The position numbers were made by a program, and so were the translations under genes. From NCBI RefSeq assembly GCF_900458815.1, contig NZ_UHDZ01000001.1:2170001-2234000 (forward strand): 64,000 nt of DNA, in the 5' to 3' direction. This DNA is from Staphylococcus saccharolyticus. Lineage in GTDB: Bacteria > Bacillota > Bacilli > Staphylococcales > Staphylococcaceae. The first letter of the stretch is position 1; each line of letters begins with the position of its first letter. Under the pieces are notes generated by a model that saw only the letters and a program-made list of their open reading frames with translations, did no database searches and was not told the origin of the DNA. This document shows positions 42,253 to 52,268 of this stretch, one piece after another.

Positions 42253-42321
42253 CAACTTTTTATAATTAATTTCAACATCGATTTTGAAAGTTCGTTAAGT
42301 TGTTTCGCTCAACAAATAAAT

Positions 42322-42350
42322 ACTATACAGGTTTCGAGATGTTTTAACAA
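42322..42350 (-). promoter_or_regulatory. rRNA promoter P1
   Basis: Minus strand: -35 TTGTTA (42345-42350), 17-base spacer, -10 TATAGT (42322-42327). Tandem promoters upstream of 16S are normal. The rest of the gap to recR (42351-42615) is AT-rich without a gene. Confidence 0.75.
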
Positions 42351-42615
42351 CAGTAAAATTTACACTAAATTAACATGACACTTCTGATCCCAAACCAAAA
42401 ACCGAACTTTTTTACCTAAAAACGAATTAAAAGCCATTATATCATTAAATATCAACTTATATCACATTAAAAAACTTACACTATAGAGCAATTCACAAAC
42501 TTTGAATGCTTTATTAATTTCTCTAATCTTTATAGGATTTTCGACTTATTCTTACTAATCCCTTCAACATTTTCAAACATACCCCTGTTCTTTAATGAAA
42601 CCATAACTTTTAATT

Positions 42616-42652
42616 TTAAAAAAAGACAACACCAACTTGGCATTGTCTTTAC
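42616..42652 (-). terminator. Terminator of recR
   Basis: aaagacaacaccaa pairs with ttggcattgtcttt (42622-42650) with a small mismatch. It is followed on the minus strand by TTTTTTT. Confidence 0.85.
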
Positions 42653-42660
42653 GAACATAT

Positions 42661-43257
42661 TTACATTTCAGTTCTTCCTGCAATCGCTTTAGAAAGTGTC
42701 ACCTCATCTGCGTATTCTAAATCACCGCCGACTGATAACCCTTGTGCTAAGCGTGTGACTTTTATTCCAATAGGTTTAACTAATCTTGAAATATACATAG
42801 CAGTAGACTCCCCTTCTAAATTGGGATTCATTGCTAAGATAAGCTCTTTGACTTCATCGTTTTTTAAACGTTCTACTAATGAGGGTATATTAATATCTTC
42901 TGGCCCAATCCCATCCATAGGTGAAATTGAACCATGAAGTACGTGATATAATCCTTTATACTCGCGCATTTTTTCCATTGCAATAACGTCTTTATCATCT
43001 TCAACTACACAAATCACTGACCAATCGCGTTGTTTGTCCTCACAAATATAACAAGGATTGTTTTCAGTGATGTGTCCACAAACACTGCAGTAAGTAAGCT
43101 CTCTCTTAACATCTACTAAGGCCTTAGCAAATTGTACAACATCGTCTTCTTTCATATCTAAAGTATGAAAAGCCAGACGTTGAGCCGTCTTAGGACCAAT
43201 GCCTGGCAATTTCATAAAACTGTCTATCAGTTTTGAAATAGGTTCTGGATAGTGCAT
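42661..43257 (-). CDS. recR: Recombination protein RecR
   Basis: Works with RecO and RecF to load RecA at gaps. It has 198 residues: N-terminal HhH ('[15 protein letters not shown]'), C4 zinc finger ('[16 protein letters not shown]', about 57-72), Toprim domain ('[15 protein letters not shown]') and a C-terminal Walker-like '[15 protein letters not shown]'. It is the third gene of dnaX-ebfC-recR, an operon conserved across bacteria. Intact, with a terminator. Confidence 0.96.
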   Translation of the reverse strand: MHYPEPISKLIDSFMKLPGIGPKTAQRLAFHTLDMKEDDVVQFAKALVDVKRELTYCSVCGHITENNPCYICEDKQRDWSVICVVEDDKDVIAMEKMREYKGLYHVLHGSISPMDGIGPEDINIPSLVERLKNDEVKELILAMNPNLEGESTAMYISRLVKPIGIKVTRLAQGLSVGGDLEYADEVTLSKAIAGRTEM

Positions 43258-43263
43258 TCTTTA

Positions 43264-43581
43264 TCACATTCCAGGGATATTTAAGCCTTGAGTATGTTTA
43301 CCTAAACGTTCTTGTGTTAACTCATCAGCTTTATTCATCGCTTCATTTGTAGCTGCTAATACTAAATCTTGAAGCATTTCTACATCTTCTGGATCAACAG
43401 CTTCTTCTTTAATCTCAACATCTACGACTTCTTTATGACCTGTAACAATTACAGTGACCATACCTCCACCGGCTGTTCCAGCAACACGTTCTTCTTTTAA
43501 TTTTTCTTGTTCTTGAGCCATTTTCTTTTGCATTTTTTGCATTTGTTTCATCATTTGTTGCATATTTCCGCCACCGCGCAT
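43264..43581 (-). CDS. ebfC: Nucleoid-associated protein EbfC/YbaB family
   Basis: Small dimeric DNA-binding protein of 105 residues. It has a long N-terminal helix rich in Met, Gln and Lys ('[25 protein letters not shown]'), then a short beta sheet ('[18 protein letters not shown]') and a C-terminal helix ('[23 protein letters not shown]'). It lies six bases before recR and 88 bases after dnaX, the conserved order. Its exact role in staphylococci is not settled. Confidence 0.93.
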   Translation of the reverse strand: MRGGGNMQQMMKQMQKMQKKMAQEQEKLKEERVAGTAGGGMVTVIVTGHKEVVDVEIKEEAVDPEDVEMLQDLVLAATNEAMNKADELTQERLGKHTQGLNIPGM

Positions 43582-43669
43582 AATATCATTTCCTCCTCGA
43601 AATTAAACAGTTTCTATAAAAAATAAGCTTTTATTACATTATACATACGAATATATTGCTTGTCATGTA

Positions 43670-45373
43670 TCATTCCTCATCAATCATATGTACAGTTTCT
43701 TCACCAAATAAGTCTTTTGCTTTTTGAGCAACATCCACGTATTGACTTTGTTTTACGCTATGTTGTTCATTATGATTATCTCCAGAATTACGGTTTTGTA
43801 AATACTCAGCTCTTACTCTTAACCATTGATCTGAAGGAACTCCAACAACTTTCACAGATTTATTAACAATATTACATACAACGCTCTCGATATTACTACG
43901 TTTTTCTTCATCTTTATTGACGATTTCACAGTGTATTTCTTCATCGAATTTGACTAACACATGATCTTCGCTTGCTGCTACTGGTTCAGAATTTTGAAGT
44001 AAGCTTACTAAAGATTTTTTATCATTACTTTTCGCATGGTCTATCACTTCTTGCCAGTGGTTTTTTAATAATTTAATGTCTTCTTTATTAGCCTTGTCTA
44101 ACACTTTAGCTATCTGTTGTATAGAGAAGGCGTTTTTCGAACGTTGTATTGATCGTACAGGTTTTTTAGATTGTTGATGAGATGATCCGCTACTTACACC
44201 TTGTGCTTTCAGAGCTTTCAGTTCACTTTCAAGCTGTTCCAAGCGTTGAAGTAACACTTCATTATCAGGTTCAGTAGCTACAGCAGTTGTTGAAACATTC
44301 TGTACAGTTTGTGGTTGATTTTTAATCATTTCCGCAAGTTTAACTAACAGTACCTCGAAATGAACATTTTGATTCACACTAAATCGAATATAGACTAAAG
44401 TATCATTAATAACATCAATTATTCGATATAACATATCTAAATCAAAATGAATAAGTGCATCATGTTCAATCGTTTTATCTGATGTTTTATTCATAATGGT
44501 ATCTCTCACAAAATAAATCATATCATTGATAAGTCGATTAACTTCTTTTCCTTCAGATATAAAATGATGATATCTGTTAAATGCTTCCTTTACGTTACTA
44601 TTGACGACATCTTTAAATAATTCATTTAAAGATGCTTCATCAACGCTGCCAGTTACATTCAAAGCATCTTGTAACGTTAGGCGCTCATCCCCGAATGCTA
44701 TGGCTTGATCCATGATACTTAATGCATCACGCATCCCTCCCTCAGAAACTTTAGCAATAAATTCAAGGGCAGCTTCATCGTAGTCTAAAGATTGAGCGTC
44801 AGCAACGTATTTTAAACGATTGATAATTTGATCCATACTAATCGCTTTAAAACCAAAACGTTGTGCTCTTGATATAATGGTAGGTGGTATTTTATGAGGC
44901 TCTGTCGTTGCTAAAATAAAAATAGCATGTGATGGTGGTTCCTCTAAAGTTTTAAGCAATGCATTAAATGCACCTGTCGTTAACATATGAACTTCATCAA
45001 TGATATAAACTTTGTATTTAGACTCACTAGGTGCATATTTAACCTTATCTCTAATGTTTCTTATTTCATCCACACCGTTATTACTTGCAGCATCAATTTC
45101 AATGACATCAGAATTTGTTCCTTGAGTTATACCTTTACATATTGCACATTCATTACAAGGCTCTCCATCATTACTATTCAGACAATTAATTGCTTTGGCA
45201 AATACTTTAGCAATACTTGTTTTACCTGTTCCTCTAGGCCCACTAAAGATATACGCATGCGATTGTTTACCTTTAGATATCGCATTACGTAGCGTTTTAG
45301 TTACATGTGTTTGACCCACAACATCATTAAAACTTTGCGGTCTATACATTCGATACAAAGCTTGGTAATCCAC
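43670..45373 (-). CDS. dnaX: DNA polymerase III subunits gamma and tau
   Basis: Clamp-loader ATPase. It has 567 residues. P-loop 'FSGPRGTGKTSIAKVFAKAINC' (about 43-64), zinc cysteines 'CLNSNDGEPCNECAICKG', 'YIIDEVHMLTTGAFNALLKTLEEPPSHAIF' (DExH, SRC region), then the tau C-terminal part ('VKFDEEIHCEIVNKDEEKRS'). The start is GTG at 45373 with GGAGG seven bases upstream. I saw no slippery A-run with a clear shift signal, so a separate gamma product is uncertain. It heads dnaX-ebfC-recR. Confidence 0.95.
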   Translation of the reverse strand: MDYQALYRMYRPQSFNDVVGQTHVTKTLRNAISKGKQSHAYIFSGPRGTGKTSIAKVFAKAINCLNSNDGEPCNECAICKGITQGTNSDVIEIDAASNNGVDEIRNIRDKVKYAPSESKYKVYIIDEVHMLTTGAFNALLKTLEEPPSHAIFILATTEPHKIPPTIISRAQRFGFKAISMDQIINRLKYVADAQSLDYDEAALEFIAKVSEGGMRDALSIMDQAIAFGDERLTLQDALNVTGSVDEASLNELFKDVVNSNVKEAFNRYHHFISEGKEVNRLINDMIYFVRDTIMNKTSDKTIEHDALIHFDLDMLYRIIDVINDTLVYIRFSVNQNVHFEVLLVKLAEMIKNQPQTVQNVSTTAVATEPDNEVLLQRLEQLESELKALKAQGVSSGSSHQQSKKPVRSIQRSKNAFSIQQIAKVLDKANKEDIKLLKNHWQEVIDHAKSNDKKSLVSLLQNSEPVAASEDHVLVKFDEEIHCEIVNKDEEKRSNIESVVCNIVNKSVKVVGVPSDQWLRVRAEYLQNRNSGDNHNEQHSVKQSQYVDVAQKAKDLFGEETVHMIDEE

Positions 45374-45439
45374 GTTAGCACCTCCATTAACAATTACTCA
45401 TCATTATATCATGCTTGTGACTTTTCTTTACAAATAAAA

Positions 45440-45970
45440 TTAATAAAAAACCTCAGGATAATGAACTACCATGCTAGACCATTCATTAGGATATGGTTTC
45501 AATAATTTAACAAGCAACGGATTTTCTACACTAACGTTTTCCATACTTATATGAAATTGTTTAGCTTCTTCATATCCCACCTGCTTAAAATACTCTGAAT
45601 GACAATTCACAAAAATTGCTTTGTATCCTTGGTTATTTGCTCTTTCTTCTACAGCGTTTAAGAGGGCTTTACCTAAGCCTTGATTTCTAACAGTTGCATC
45701 CACAGAAAGTGCACTGATTGCTAAAGCGACTTCTTCTCGACTTTGAGAAAAGAGTGAAACTTCAGCTAGCATGACATGTCCAACCACATCATTTGAATCA
45801 TTTTTAGCTATAACTTCTAATTCATAATTGTAATTCTCGGACTTTCTTAAATGCTTAACACGTGCTCGGTCTTTCCAACTCATTTCTGGATTTTGGTCAT
45901 AATTATTTTCAATACTATCTAATGATGTATCGTAATCAACTTCGGTTAATGTACTTAAATAAATCTGCAT
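45440..45970 (-). CDS. GNAT family N-acetyltransferase
   Basis: Acetyltransferase of 176 residues. Acetyl-CoA signature 'SALSVDATVRNQGLGKALLNAVEERANNQGYKAIFVNCHSEYFKQVGYEEAKQF'; the N terminus 'MQIYLSTLTEVDYDTSLDSIENNYDQNPEMSWKDR' is partly specific. It lies between dnaX and the SRP RNA on the minus strand, the same place as in S. aureus. Its substrate is unknown; the fold calls are firm, the function is not. Confidence 0.87.
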   Translation of the reverse strand: MQIYLSTLTEVDYDTSLDSIENNYDQNPEMSWKDRARVKHLRKSENYNYELEVIAKNDSNDVVGHVMLAEVSLFSQSREEVALAISALSVDATVRNQGLGKALLNAVEERANNQGYKAIFVNCHSEYFKQVGYEEAKQFHISMENVSVENPLLVKLLKPYPNEWSSMVVHYPEVFY

Positions 45971-46075
45971 GTATCCTCCAAATTCAATAGTTGTTGTGTT
46001 ATGTTACTCCATTACTAAAATGATTCTATATAACGGTATAACCTTAACAAATTATAAAAAATTAATCCATATAAT

Positions 46076-46107
46076 AAAAAAAGCGACTCAACTAAAAGTC
46101 ACTCAAT
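46076..46107 (-). terminator. Terminator of the SRP RNA gene
   Basis: Minus strand AGTGACT-tttagttg-AGTCGCT followed by TTTTTT; one G-T pair. About 35 bases past the SRP RNA 3' end. Confidence 0.75.
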
Positions 46108-46140
46108 CATCTATTTTCATTTTTTAAATTAATATTAAAA

Positions 46141-46416
46141 AACCATGCACCTTCGTATCGAACACATATCATAAACGTTACCGAAGTCGACAGCTAAATC
46201 TCGGCTACCCTACGGCACATATGAGGATCCACTTAATGCTGCTTCCGTCAGGACCTGACATGATTCATGGGTTCATATTGCATAGGACCGAAATCTTCAA
46301 ACACTACGTGCTTCGGGCAGACTTTACAAAAATGCGCCCTCAACAAAGGAATTAAGTCTCGCATAAAGCGGATTTCGAGTACAGGGAACCGCTACCTCCC
46401 CACCTAGCACGGCAAA
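46141..46416 (-). ncRNA. ffs: Signal recognition particle RNA (long, Bacillus type)
   Basis: About 276 bases. The Alu-domain start CTTTGCCGTGCTAGGTGGGGAGG and the domain IV hairpin 'GGTCCTGACGGAAGCAGC' (with the GGAA tetraloop for Ffh binding) match the B. subtilis scRNA layout; the 3' end GAAGGTGCATGG closes the terminal stem. Promoter: -35 TTGCAA and -10 TATTAT just upstream. In this genus it lies between dnaX and tre genes, as here. Confidence 0.95.
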
Positions 46417-46420
46417 GCTT

Positions 46421-46450
46421 ATAATACTATAATTGAGTATCTCTTTGCAA
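46421..46450 (-). promoter_or_regulatory. SRP RNA promoter
   Basis: Minus strand: -35 TTGCAA (46445-46450), 18-base spacer, -10 TATTAT (46421-46426). Transcription would begin near 46416. Confidence 0.7.
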
Positions 46451-46533
46451 GCGTAAAAATTTCATTTTTTACTCTTACCTTTATCAAAAAAATTTCAAAC
46501 ATGAAACTTTTCTTAAACTTCAACACAATTTAA

Positions 46534-47253
46534 TTATCGCCGTCTTGAAAACTCTTTAAATTTAAACTCTGTAGCTAAATGCTTTGAAATATTATATTGA
46601 AAACATGTGGTATCTTTTAAAAAAACAGTACTTCTGACAGTAGCCGTAAAAGGCGTGAGATGATTCCCAAAAATTTCATAGTCCAAAGATGAAAAAGATT
46701 CAAATGTAATTGCTTTACTTGAATAACTTATATCTAATTTCAATTTATTCTCTAAATACGCATAAATTGAGTCTTGAGCTATACCTTTAGTGATTGCCTC
46801 AACTACTGATTTCAAGAAGAAATCTTCATCGAAGATTTTCACTTTATTGTGAATAGAACGTGTCCGTTGAATATGAACTAATTTTTCATTGTCAGAAACC
46901 TCTAACTCTCTTTGAACTTCAGGAAATGCTTGTGCTTCTACAATTTCGTTTAAAATCACATTTGTTTCGTGTTTAAGATCTAATTCTTCTTTTACTTCTT
47001 TAAAGCTAATTAACTCAGAAAATGGAAATTCAGTAATTTCTTGATAAATAACCACTGAACCTTTACCTCGGATTTTTTGAATCATTCCATCTTGTTCTAG
47101 CATATGTAATGCTTTTCTAACAGTCTCACGCGAAGCATCATAAGTAGAAACTAAGTCATACTCAGAAGGTAACTGATTACCATAATTTAAATCTTGAGTT
47201 AAGATATTACTTTTAAGTTCATTATAAATAGTTAAAAACTTCTTTTGTTTCAT
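46534..47253 (-). CDS. treR: Trehalose operon repressor TreR
   Basis: GntR-family (HutC/FarR type) repressor, probably sensing trehalose 6-phosphate. It has 239 residues from ATG 47253 (MKQKKFLTIYNEL), chosen because GAGG lies eight bases upstream; an upstream TTG is possible. The winged helix shows 'LPSEYDLVSTYDASRETVRKALHMLEQDGMIQKIRGKGSVV'; the effector domain (UTRA) runs to the C terminus. It is the only unbroken gene of the tre locus, downstream of treC, and a near-perfect palindrome before treP is its likely operator. Confidence 0.93.
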   Translation of the reverse strand: MKQKKFLTIYNELKSNILTQDLNYGNQLPSEYDLVSTYDASRETVRKALHMLEQDGMIQKIRGKGSVVIYQEITEFPFSELISFKEVKEELDLKHETNVILNEIVEAQAFPEVQRELEVSDNEKLVHIQRTRSIHNKVKIFDEDFFLKSVVEAITKGIAQDSIYAYLENKLKLDISYSSKAITFESFSSLDYEIFGNHLTPFTATVRSTVFLKDTTCFQYNISKHLATEFKFKEFSRRR

Positions 47254-47270
47254 GGTTGTTGCCTCATTCT

Positions 47271-48911
47271 TCAAAATTCATGCGTCTCAATGACTATCGA
47301 ACCAAAACCAGATATTTCATTATTCGTTATTTTACCATTTTGAATAATAATATCTCCTTCAGTATTTAAATCAGTCGGTAATTTTATAACTTCTTTCGAA
47401 AAGTTGGCAATCACAAGCCAAGAAGTAGATTGATAATCACGACGATATGTAAAAAGTTGATCGTGGTTCATATATAAAGGTGTAATATTTCCGTATGTTA
47501 AAATATCATAATCGTGACGTAATTCTATCAGTCGTCGATAAGTGTGCAGTACTGAATTGGAATCTTTAATTGCTTGGTCGACATTCACATTTTTGTAATT
47601 AGATGTAACATTTATCCATGATTTACCCCTCGTAAAACCAGCTTCTTTACTATTACTCCATTGCATTGGGGTACGTGAATTATCTCTGGATTTCTGACTT
47701 AATATTTTTAATATATATTCCTCAGAATAACCTTTACTTTTTAATTCTTTAAAGGCGTTTAAAGATTCAACATCACGGTATTGATCGATAGTTTCAAAAC
47801 GAGGATTGGTCATACCAATCTCCTCACCTTGATAGATATAAGGTGTACCTTGTAACATGTGTAGTGCAATAGCTAAAGTCTTTGCACTTTTTTGACGTAA
47901 TTCCTCAGTCGTAGCATCTCCAAATCTAGATACTATTCTTGGTTGATCATGATTACATCAAAATATTGCGTTCCACCCTCCACCTTCATAGATACCTACT
48001 TGCCATTCCATTAATCTCTTTGTCAATTGTTGGAAATCATATTCGGCATATGTCCATTTTTCTCCATTGGCGTAATCAACTTTTAAATGATGGAAATTAA
48101 AAACACTATTTAATTCTTGTCTTTCAGGTTGAGTGTACTTAATACAATGATTAATAGTCGTTAAAGACATTTCTCCTACGGTCATTAACTCTTTATCACC
48201 AAAGGTATGACGATTTAGTTCATTTAAATACTTATGTACATGTGGTCCATCCGTATAGAATTCCTTCCCAATTTTCGAAGAATCCTTGAACTCACCTTTT
48301 GATATCAGATTAATGACGTCAAATCTAAAACCGTCAACACCAAAGTCAATCCAATAATTAACAATTTGATATAATTCTTGTCTTACCTTCAGATTGTCCC
48401 AATTTAAATCAGCTTGAGAAACATCAAATAAATGTAGATAGTATTCATCCGTTTTATCATCATATTCCCAAGCGTTACCACCAAATTTGGATTCCCAATT
48501 TGTTGGTGGTCCATCATCCGATTGTCTAAAGAAATAATAATCTCTTAAAGAACCTTCTTTAGAGGACTGGGCTTCTTTAAACCACTTGTGTTCTGTGGAT
48601 GTATGATTGATAACAATATCTAACATGATTTTTAAACCTCGATGATGTGCTTCATCTACAAGTCTCTTAAAGTCGTCAATCGTTCCAAATTGCTCATTAA
48701 TCTGTAAGTAATTACTAATATCGTATCCATTATCATTCATTGGAGATTCATATATAGGTGTAAGCCATAAATAATCGACACCTAAAAACTCTAGATAATC
48801 AAACTTTTCAATAATACCATTTAAATCTCCTTTGCCATTTCCAGTCGTATCATTAAATGATTTAGGATAAATTTGATAAACTACCGATTTTCTCCAATCA
48901 TTCCGTGACAT
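47271..48911 (-). pseudogene. treC: Trehalose-6-phosphate hydrolase, in-frame stop
   Basis: Glycoside hydrolase family 13 enzyme that splits trehalose 6-phosphate (also named treA). One frame covers 546 codons from ATG 48911, but codon at 47958-47960 is TGA. The context 'GGWNAIF-stop-CNHDQPRIVSRFGDATTEELR' shows that W (TGG) has become TGA. Other parts are well conserved, including 'DYLWLTPIYESPMNDNGYDI', catalytic 'GFRFDVINL' and 'TVGEMS' (the acid/base Glu), and 'GTPYIYQGEEIG'. The truncated protein (about 317 residues) lacks the C-terminal third and the third catalytic carboxylate. Confidence 0.88.
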
Positions 48912-48960
48912 AATTTTCCCACCTTTTAACAATTTTACTTTTAAATTTCACAATTTATCG

Positions 48961-50397
48961 TTAGTCTGCCACAAATTCTTCTACCATTTCTTTAACTTCT
49001 TGTTTGCTTAACTTTGATAGGAAAATGGTTATAAAGAATGGAACAATAATTGCTAAAACCGTAATAATACCATAAATCAACCAAAACTCTTTTTGGATTG
49101 AGATAATAGCTGGTACTCCTCCGACACTTACTTTTCCTAAAACTTGGTTAGCTCCGATAATTCCACCTAACACACAAGATGTAGATATTGCTGCGATAAA
49201 TGGATATTTCAATGGCAAATTGACACCAAACAAAGCGGGTTCAGTAACTCCAAGCAGTCCTGACACTCCTGATGTTAAAGCTAAGCCTTATTTCTTAGAC
49301 ATCCGACGTCGTTTATAGACATACCAAGCCCCAAAAGTTGTATAACCTTGACATATATTTGAGATGGCTACTATCGGCCATAAATATGTGCCTCCTAATC
49401 GACTACCCATCAACTGAAAATCAACAGCTAAGAACATATGGTGTAAACCTGTAATAACAAGCGGTGCATAAACCAAGCCATAGATAGCTCCACCAAGCCA
49501 ACCAACGTGTTCAAAAACAAAAGTAACTGCGTTGGTAATACCAGTACCAATAAGAAGTACGACAGGACCAACAATAATAAACGCTAAGAATCCAGTCACA
49601 AGCAAAGCAACTGGTCCAACAACGAGCACTTTAATGGAGGCATGAACTACTTTGTTTAATACTTTTTCAAGTTTTGCTAAAATATACGTTGCTATAAGAA
49701 CCAGCAATACCTGTCCTTGATAATTAAGTTGTTTAATATGTAAACCAAATATATTCCAAGTTGGTATATTCGTTTTGCCGATATCGTATTGAGAGACAAG
49801 TTGGAGATTCACCGAGCACTAAACCTAATATAGGACTCCCACCAAATACTCTCATACTACTCCATCCAATTAAAGCTGGTAAAAATATGAAAGCTGTGTT
49901 TGCAATCACATTGATGATATCGGAAATATCTGCAATTTGTGGATACATTTCAATTAATTTTTCAGGGCCAAATAAACCTTTCATAGTAAGTATATTGCTA
50001 ATACCCATGAGTAAACCTGCAGTAACTATAGCCGGCAATATAGGGATGAAAATGTCTCCCAATAATTTAATTAAACGTTGTAATGGATTACCCTTTTGTG
50101 CAGCTGCTTTTTTTTCTCATTTTTTGATGATGCTTCAACGCCTGTTTCTTCAATAAATTGTTTATATACTTCATCTACTGTACCAGGTCCTATAACTATT
50201 TGATATTGATGGTCTGCTTTAAATTGTCCTTTTACTAGTAGATTTTCATCTAATACAGTTTTATCAACTTCACTATCATTTTTTAGCACTAATCTTAGAC
50301 GTGTTACACAGTGTGTTGCTTTATCTAAATTTTGCTTTCCACCAATTGCTTCAACAATGGCATTTACATCTTTTCTTTTTACAGCCATACATTTCAC
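48961..50397 (-). pseudogene. treP: Trehalose-specific PTS transporter EIIBC, multiply broken
   Basis: Membrane PTS transporter. The EIIB domain (50397-50115) has 'MKCMAVKRKDVNAIVEAIGGKQNLDKATHCVTRLRLVLKN' in parts, with the phosphorylated Cys in ATHCVTRLR. Lesions: (1) a one-base loss in an A-run (plus-strand T8 at 50108-50115; nine expected); (2) a frame change with probable deletion near 49800-49815, after 'GGSPILGLVLG'; (3) an in-frame TAA at 49288-49290 between 'KRRRMSKK' and 'GLALTSG'. The C-terminal piece ends at 48961. The EIIC membrane helices are otherwise recognisable. No full transporter can be made. Confidence 0.9.
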
Positions 50398-50417
50398 TCC
50401 CTTACTTTCTTATAAAA

Positions 50418-50442
50418 AGTATAACTTGTCTAGATAAGTTAT
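50418..50442 (-). promoter_or_regulatory. treP operator and promoter (probable TreR site)
   Basis: A 22-base near-perfect palindrome at 50421-50442 (ATAACTTRTCTAGA-YAAGTTAT) with a central TCTAGA; only one position pair differs. On the minus strand, -35 TTATAT, 17-base spacer and -10 TATACT (50418-50423) put the palindrome over the promoter, as expected for a repressor site. Confidence 0.75.
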
Positions 50443-50564
50443 ATAAAGGCTTACATGAAATCGTAAAAAAATAGATACTGGCCATTCTAAATTTAACTCC
50501 TCTAAATAATGGATTAATTCCGAAATTTCGCTCGTGTTTATAAAGATTACAAATACAATATAAA

Positions 50565-50600
50565 AAAGGCAAATACTCATTAAAATAAGTACTTGCCTTT
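50565..50600 (-). terminator. Terminator of tRNA-Ser
   Basis: 13-base stem aaaggcaaatact/agtacttgccttt (50565-50577 and 50588-50600) with one G-T pair; TTTTTT follows on the minus strand. Downstream of the tRNA and upstream of treP. Confidence 0.85.
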
Positions 50601-50631
50601 TGTATCTATTAGTCTTGGAATTTAATTCTAA

Positions 50632-50724
50632 TGGCGGAGGAAGAGGGATTCGAACCCCCGCGGCCCGTTAAGGCCCTGTCGGTTTTCAAGACCGATCCCT
50701 TCAGCCGGACTTGGGTATTCCTCC
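50632..50724 (-). tRNA. tRNA-Ser (anticodon TGA)
   Basis: Minus strand starts GGAGGAATACCC and ends CTTCCTCCGCCA, giving the acceptor stem with an encoded CCA. The anticodon loop is CTTGAAA (anticodon TGA, reading UCA), and a long variable arm typical of tRNA-Ser is present. Intact despite the broken genes on both sides. Confidence 0.96.
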
Positions 50725-50740
50725 AAAGAACACAATAACA

Positions 50741-50769
50741 ATCATATAATAGCGTTCATTAAAAGTCAA
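50741..50769 (-). promoter_or_regulatory. tRNA-Ser promoter
   Basis: Minus strand: -35 TTGACT (50764-50769), 17-base spacer, -10 TATGAT (50741-50746). Confidence 0.8.
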
Positions 50770-50786
50770 TATAATTATTATTGTAT

Positions 50787-52250
50787 CTACACTAGAATTT
50801 TATTACTTAAATATTTATCAACTGACTGGGCAATAGCACGACCTTCTTTAATGGCCCAAACAACTAAACTTTGCCTGCGTCGAGCATCCCCTGCTGCAAA
50901 AATTTTAGGATGATTAGTTTGGAAGTCAACATTGTTTGCTACAATCTTATTACGTTCAGTATGAATCTCAAAAGCATGTGGAACAGTTGTCTCCGTTCCA
51001 ATAAAACCGATAGATAATAAGACTAAGTCAGCAAGCCAAAATCGTTCAGGCCCATCTTCTATGACCATACCATCAGACGTTTCCTTTAATATTTGAGTGT
51101 ATAGTCCTCTAACATTACCTTGATCGTCTACATCATATCGCATTGTTTGAACTCCTTAAGCACGTGGCTCTTGACCGAACTTAGCTTCATATTCTTTATG
51201 GGCATAATCCATCTTAAATACAGGCATTGCCAGAGGCCATGAGGTGTTACTTTCAAAAGTTATTTCTTCGGGTTGCTTAGTATATTTATTAAACTGAACG
51301 ATAGATTTACAGTTCTCACGCAACGCAGTAGCCACACAATCGGCTTCAGTATCACCAGCACCTATGATTATAACATTCTTATCTTTAGCAGTGATAGATA
51401 CATCATCAATCTCACCATTTAAATACTGAGTTTGTTCAGTGAGGTAAATCCATAGCGAAGCGTATTCCAAGCCCCATGCGTCCCTCTAAAGGTAAGTCTC
51501 TTGCATTTTGAGAACCTGTACAAAGAATAATTGCATCAAACATCTCTTCAAGTGTTTCTCGACTCATATCAACACCAATTTCGACACCTGTTTTAAAAAC
51601 AATTCCTGCCTCCTTCATCAATGATATCCTGCGACGAACAACTTCTTTATCTAGTTTCATATTCGGTATACCATACATTAGTAAACCACCAGATTCATGC
51701 GCTTTTTCATACACTGTCACTTTAAACCTTTAATATTCAATTCTTCTGCTGCTGTAAGTCCAGCTGGCCCACTACCTACAATTGCAATTGTTTGGGGTTT
51801 ATTGTCTTCAGGATATTTAGGTTGAACCCATCCGTTATCATACGCTTCATCTATAATCGTACGTTCGATACCTTTAATCGCTACTGACTCCCTATTAATT
51901 TTCATGACACAAGAATTTTCACAAGGGGCTGGACATACTCTTCCAGTAAATTCAGAAAAATTATTTGTTTCGCTTAATCTCTCATATGCCGTTTTAAAAT
52001 CTTGATGATAGACTAAATCATTCCATTCAGGAATGTAGTTTCCTATAGGACAACCTATCGTTTCTCTTCCATAAGGTTGACCTGTTTGACAAAATGGTGT
52101 CCCACAATCCATACAACACGCACCTTGAATTGAGGCATCCTCCTTTGTAAAACGTTGTTGAAACACTTCATGATTAGAAAGACGGTCTACCAAAGACAAT
52201 TCTGATAGAGACTGTTTATTATATTTCATAAATCCTTTAAATTCGCCCAT
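50787..52250 (-). pseudogene. gltD: Glutamate synthase small subunit, multiply broken
   Basis: The beta subunit supplies NADPH electrons to GltB. Four pieces remain, all clear in homology: 'MGEFKGFMKYNKQ...MDCGTPFCQTGQ', the FAD loop 'VGSGPAGLTAAEELN', 'GGLLMYGIPNMKLDKEVV' and 'VIIIGAGDTEADCVATALREN'. Lesions: one A lost near 51721-51723 (ending NIKGLK); one extra base at 51446-51448; an in-frame TAA at 51156-51158 where Tyr is expected ('PRA-stop-GVQT'). There are also substitutions at conserved places: GAGDTE for GAGDTG, GDARRR for GDARRG, GACCMD for GARCMD. This points to decay, not just read errors. Confidence 0.9.
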
Positions 52251-52268
52251 GATAAATCCCTCACTTTC

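Noticed and set aside
43670..45373. Programmed frameshift site in dnaX for a gamma product
   Set aside because: No A AAA AAG type heptamer with a following stem was evident.
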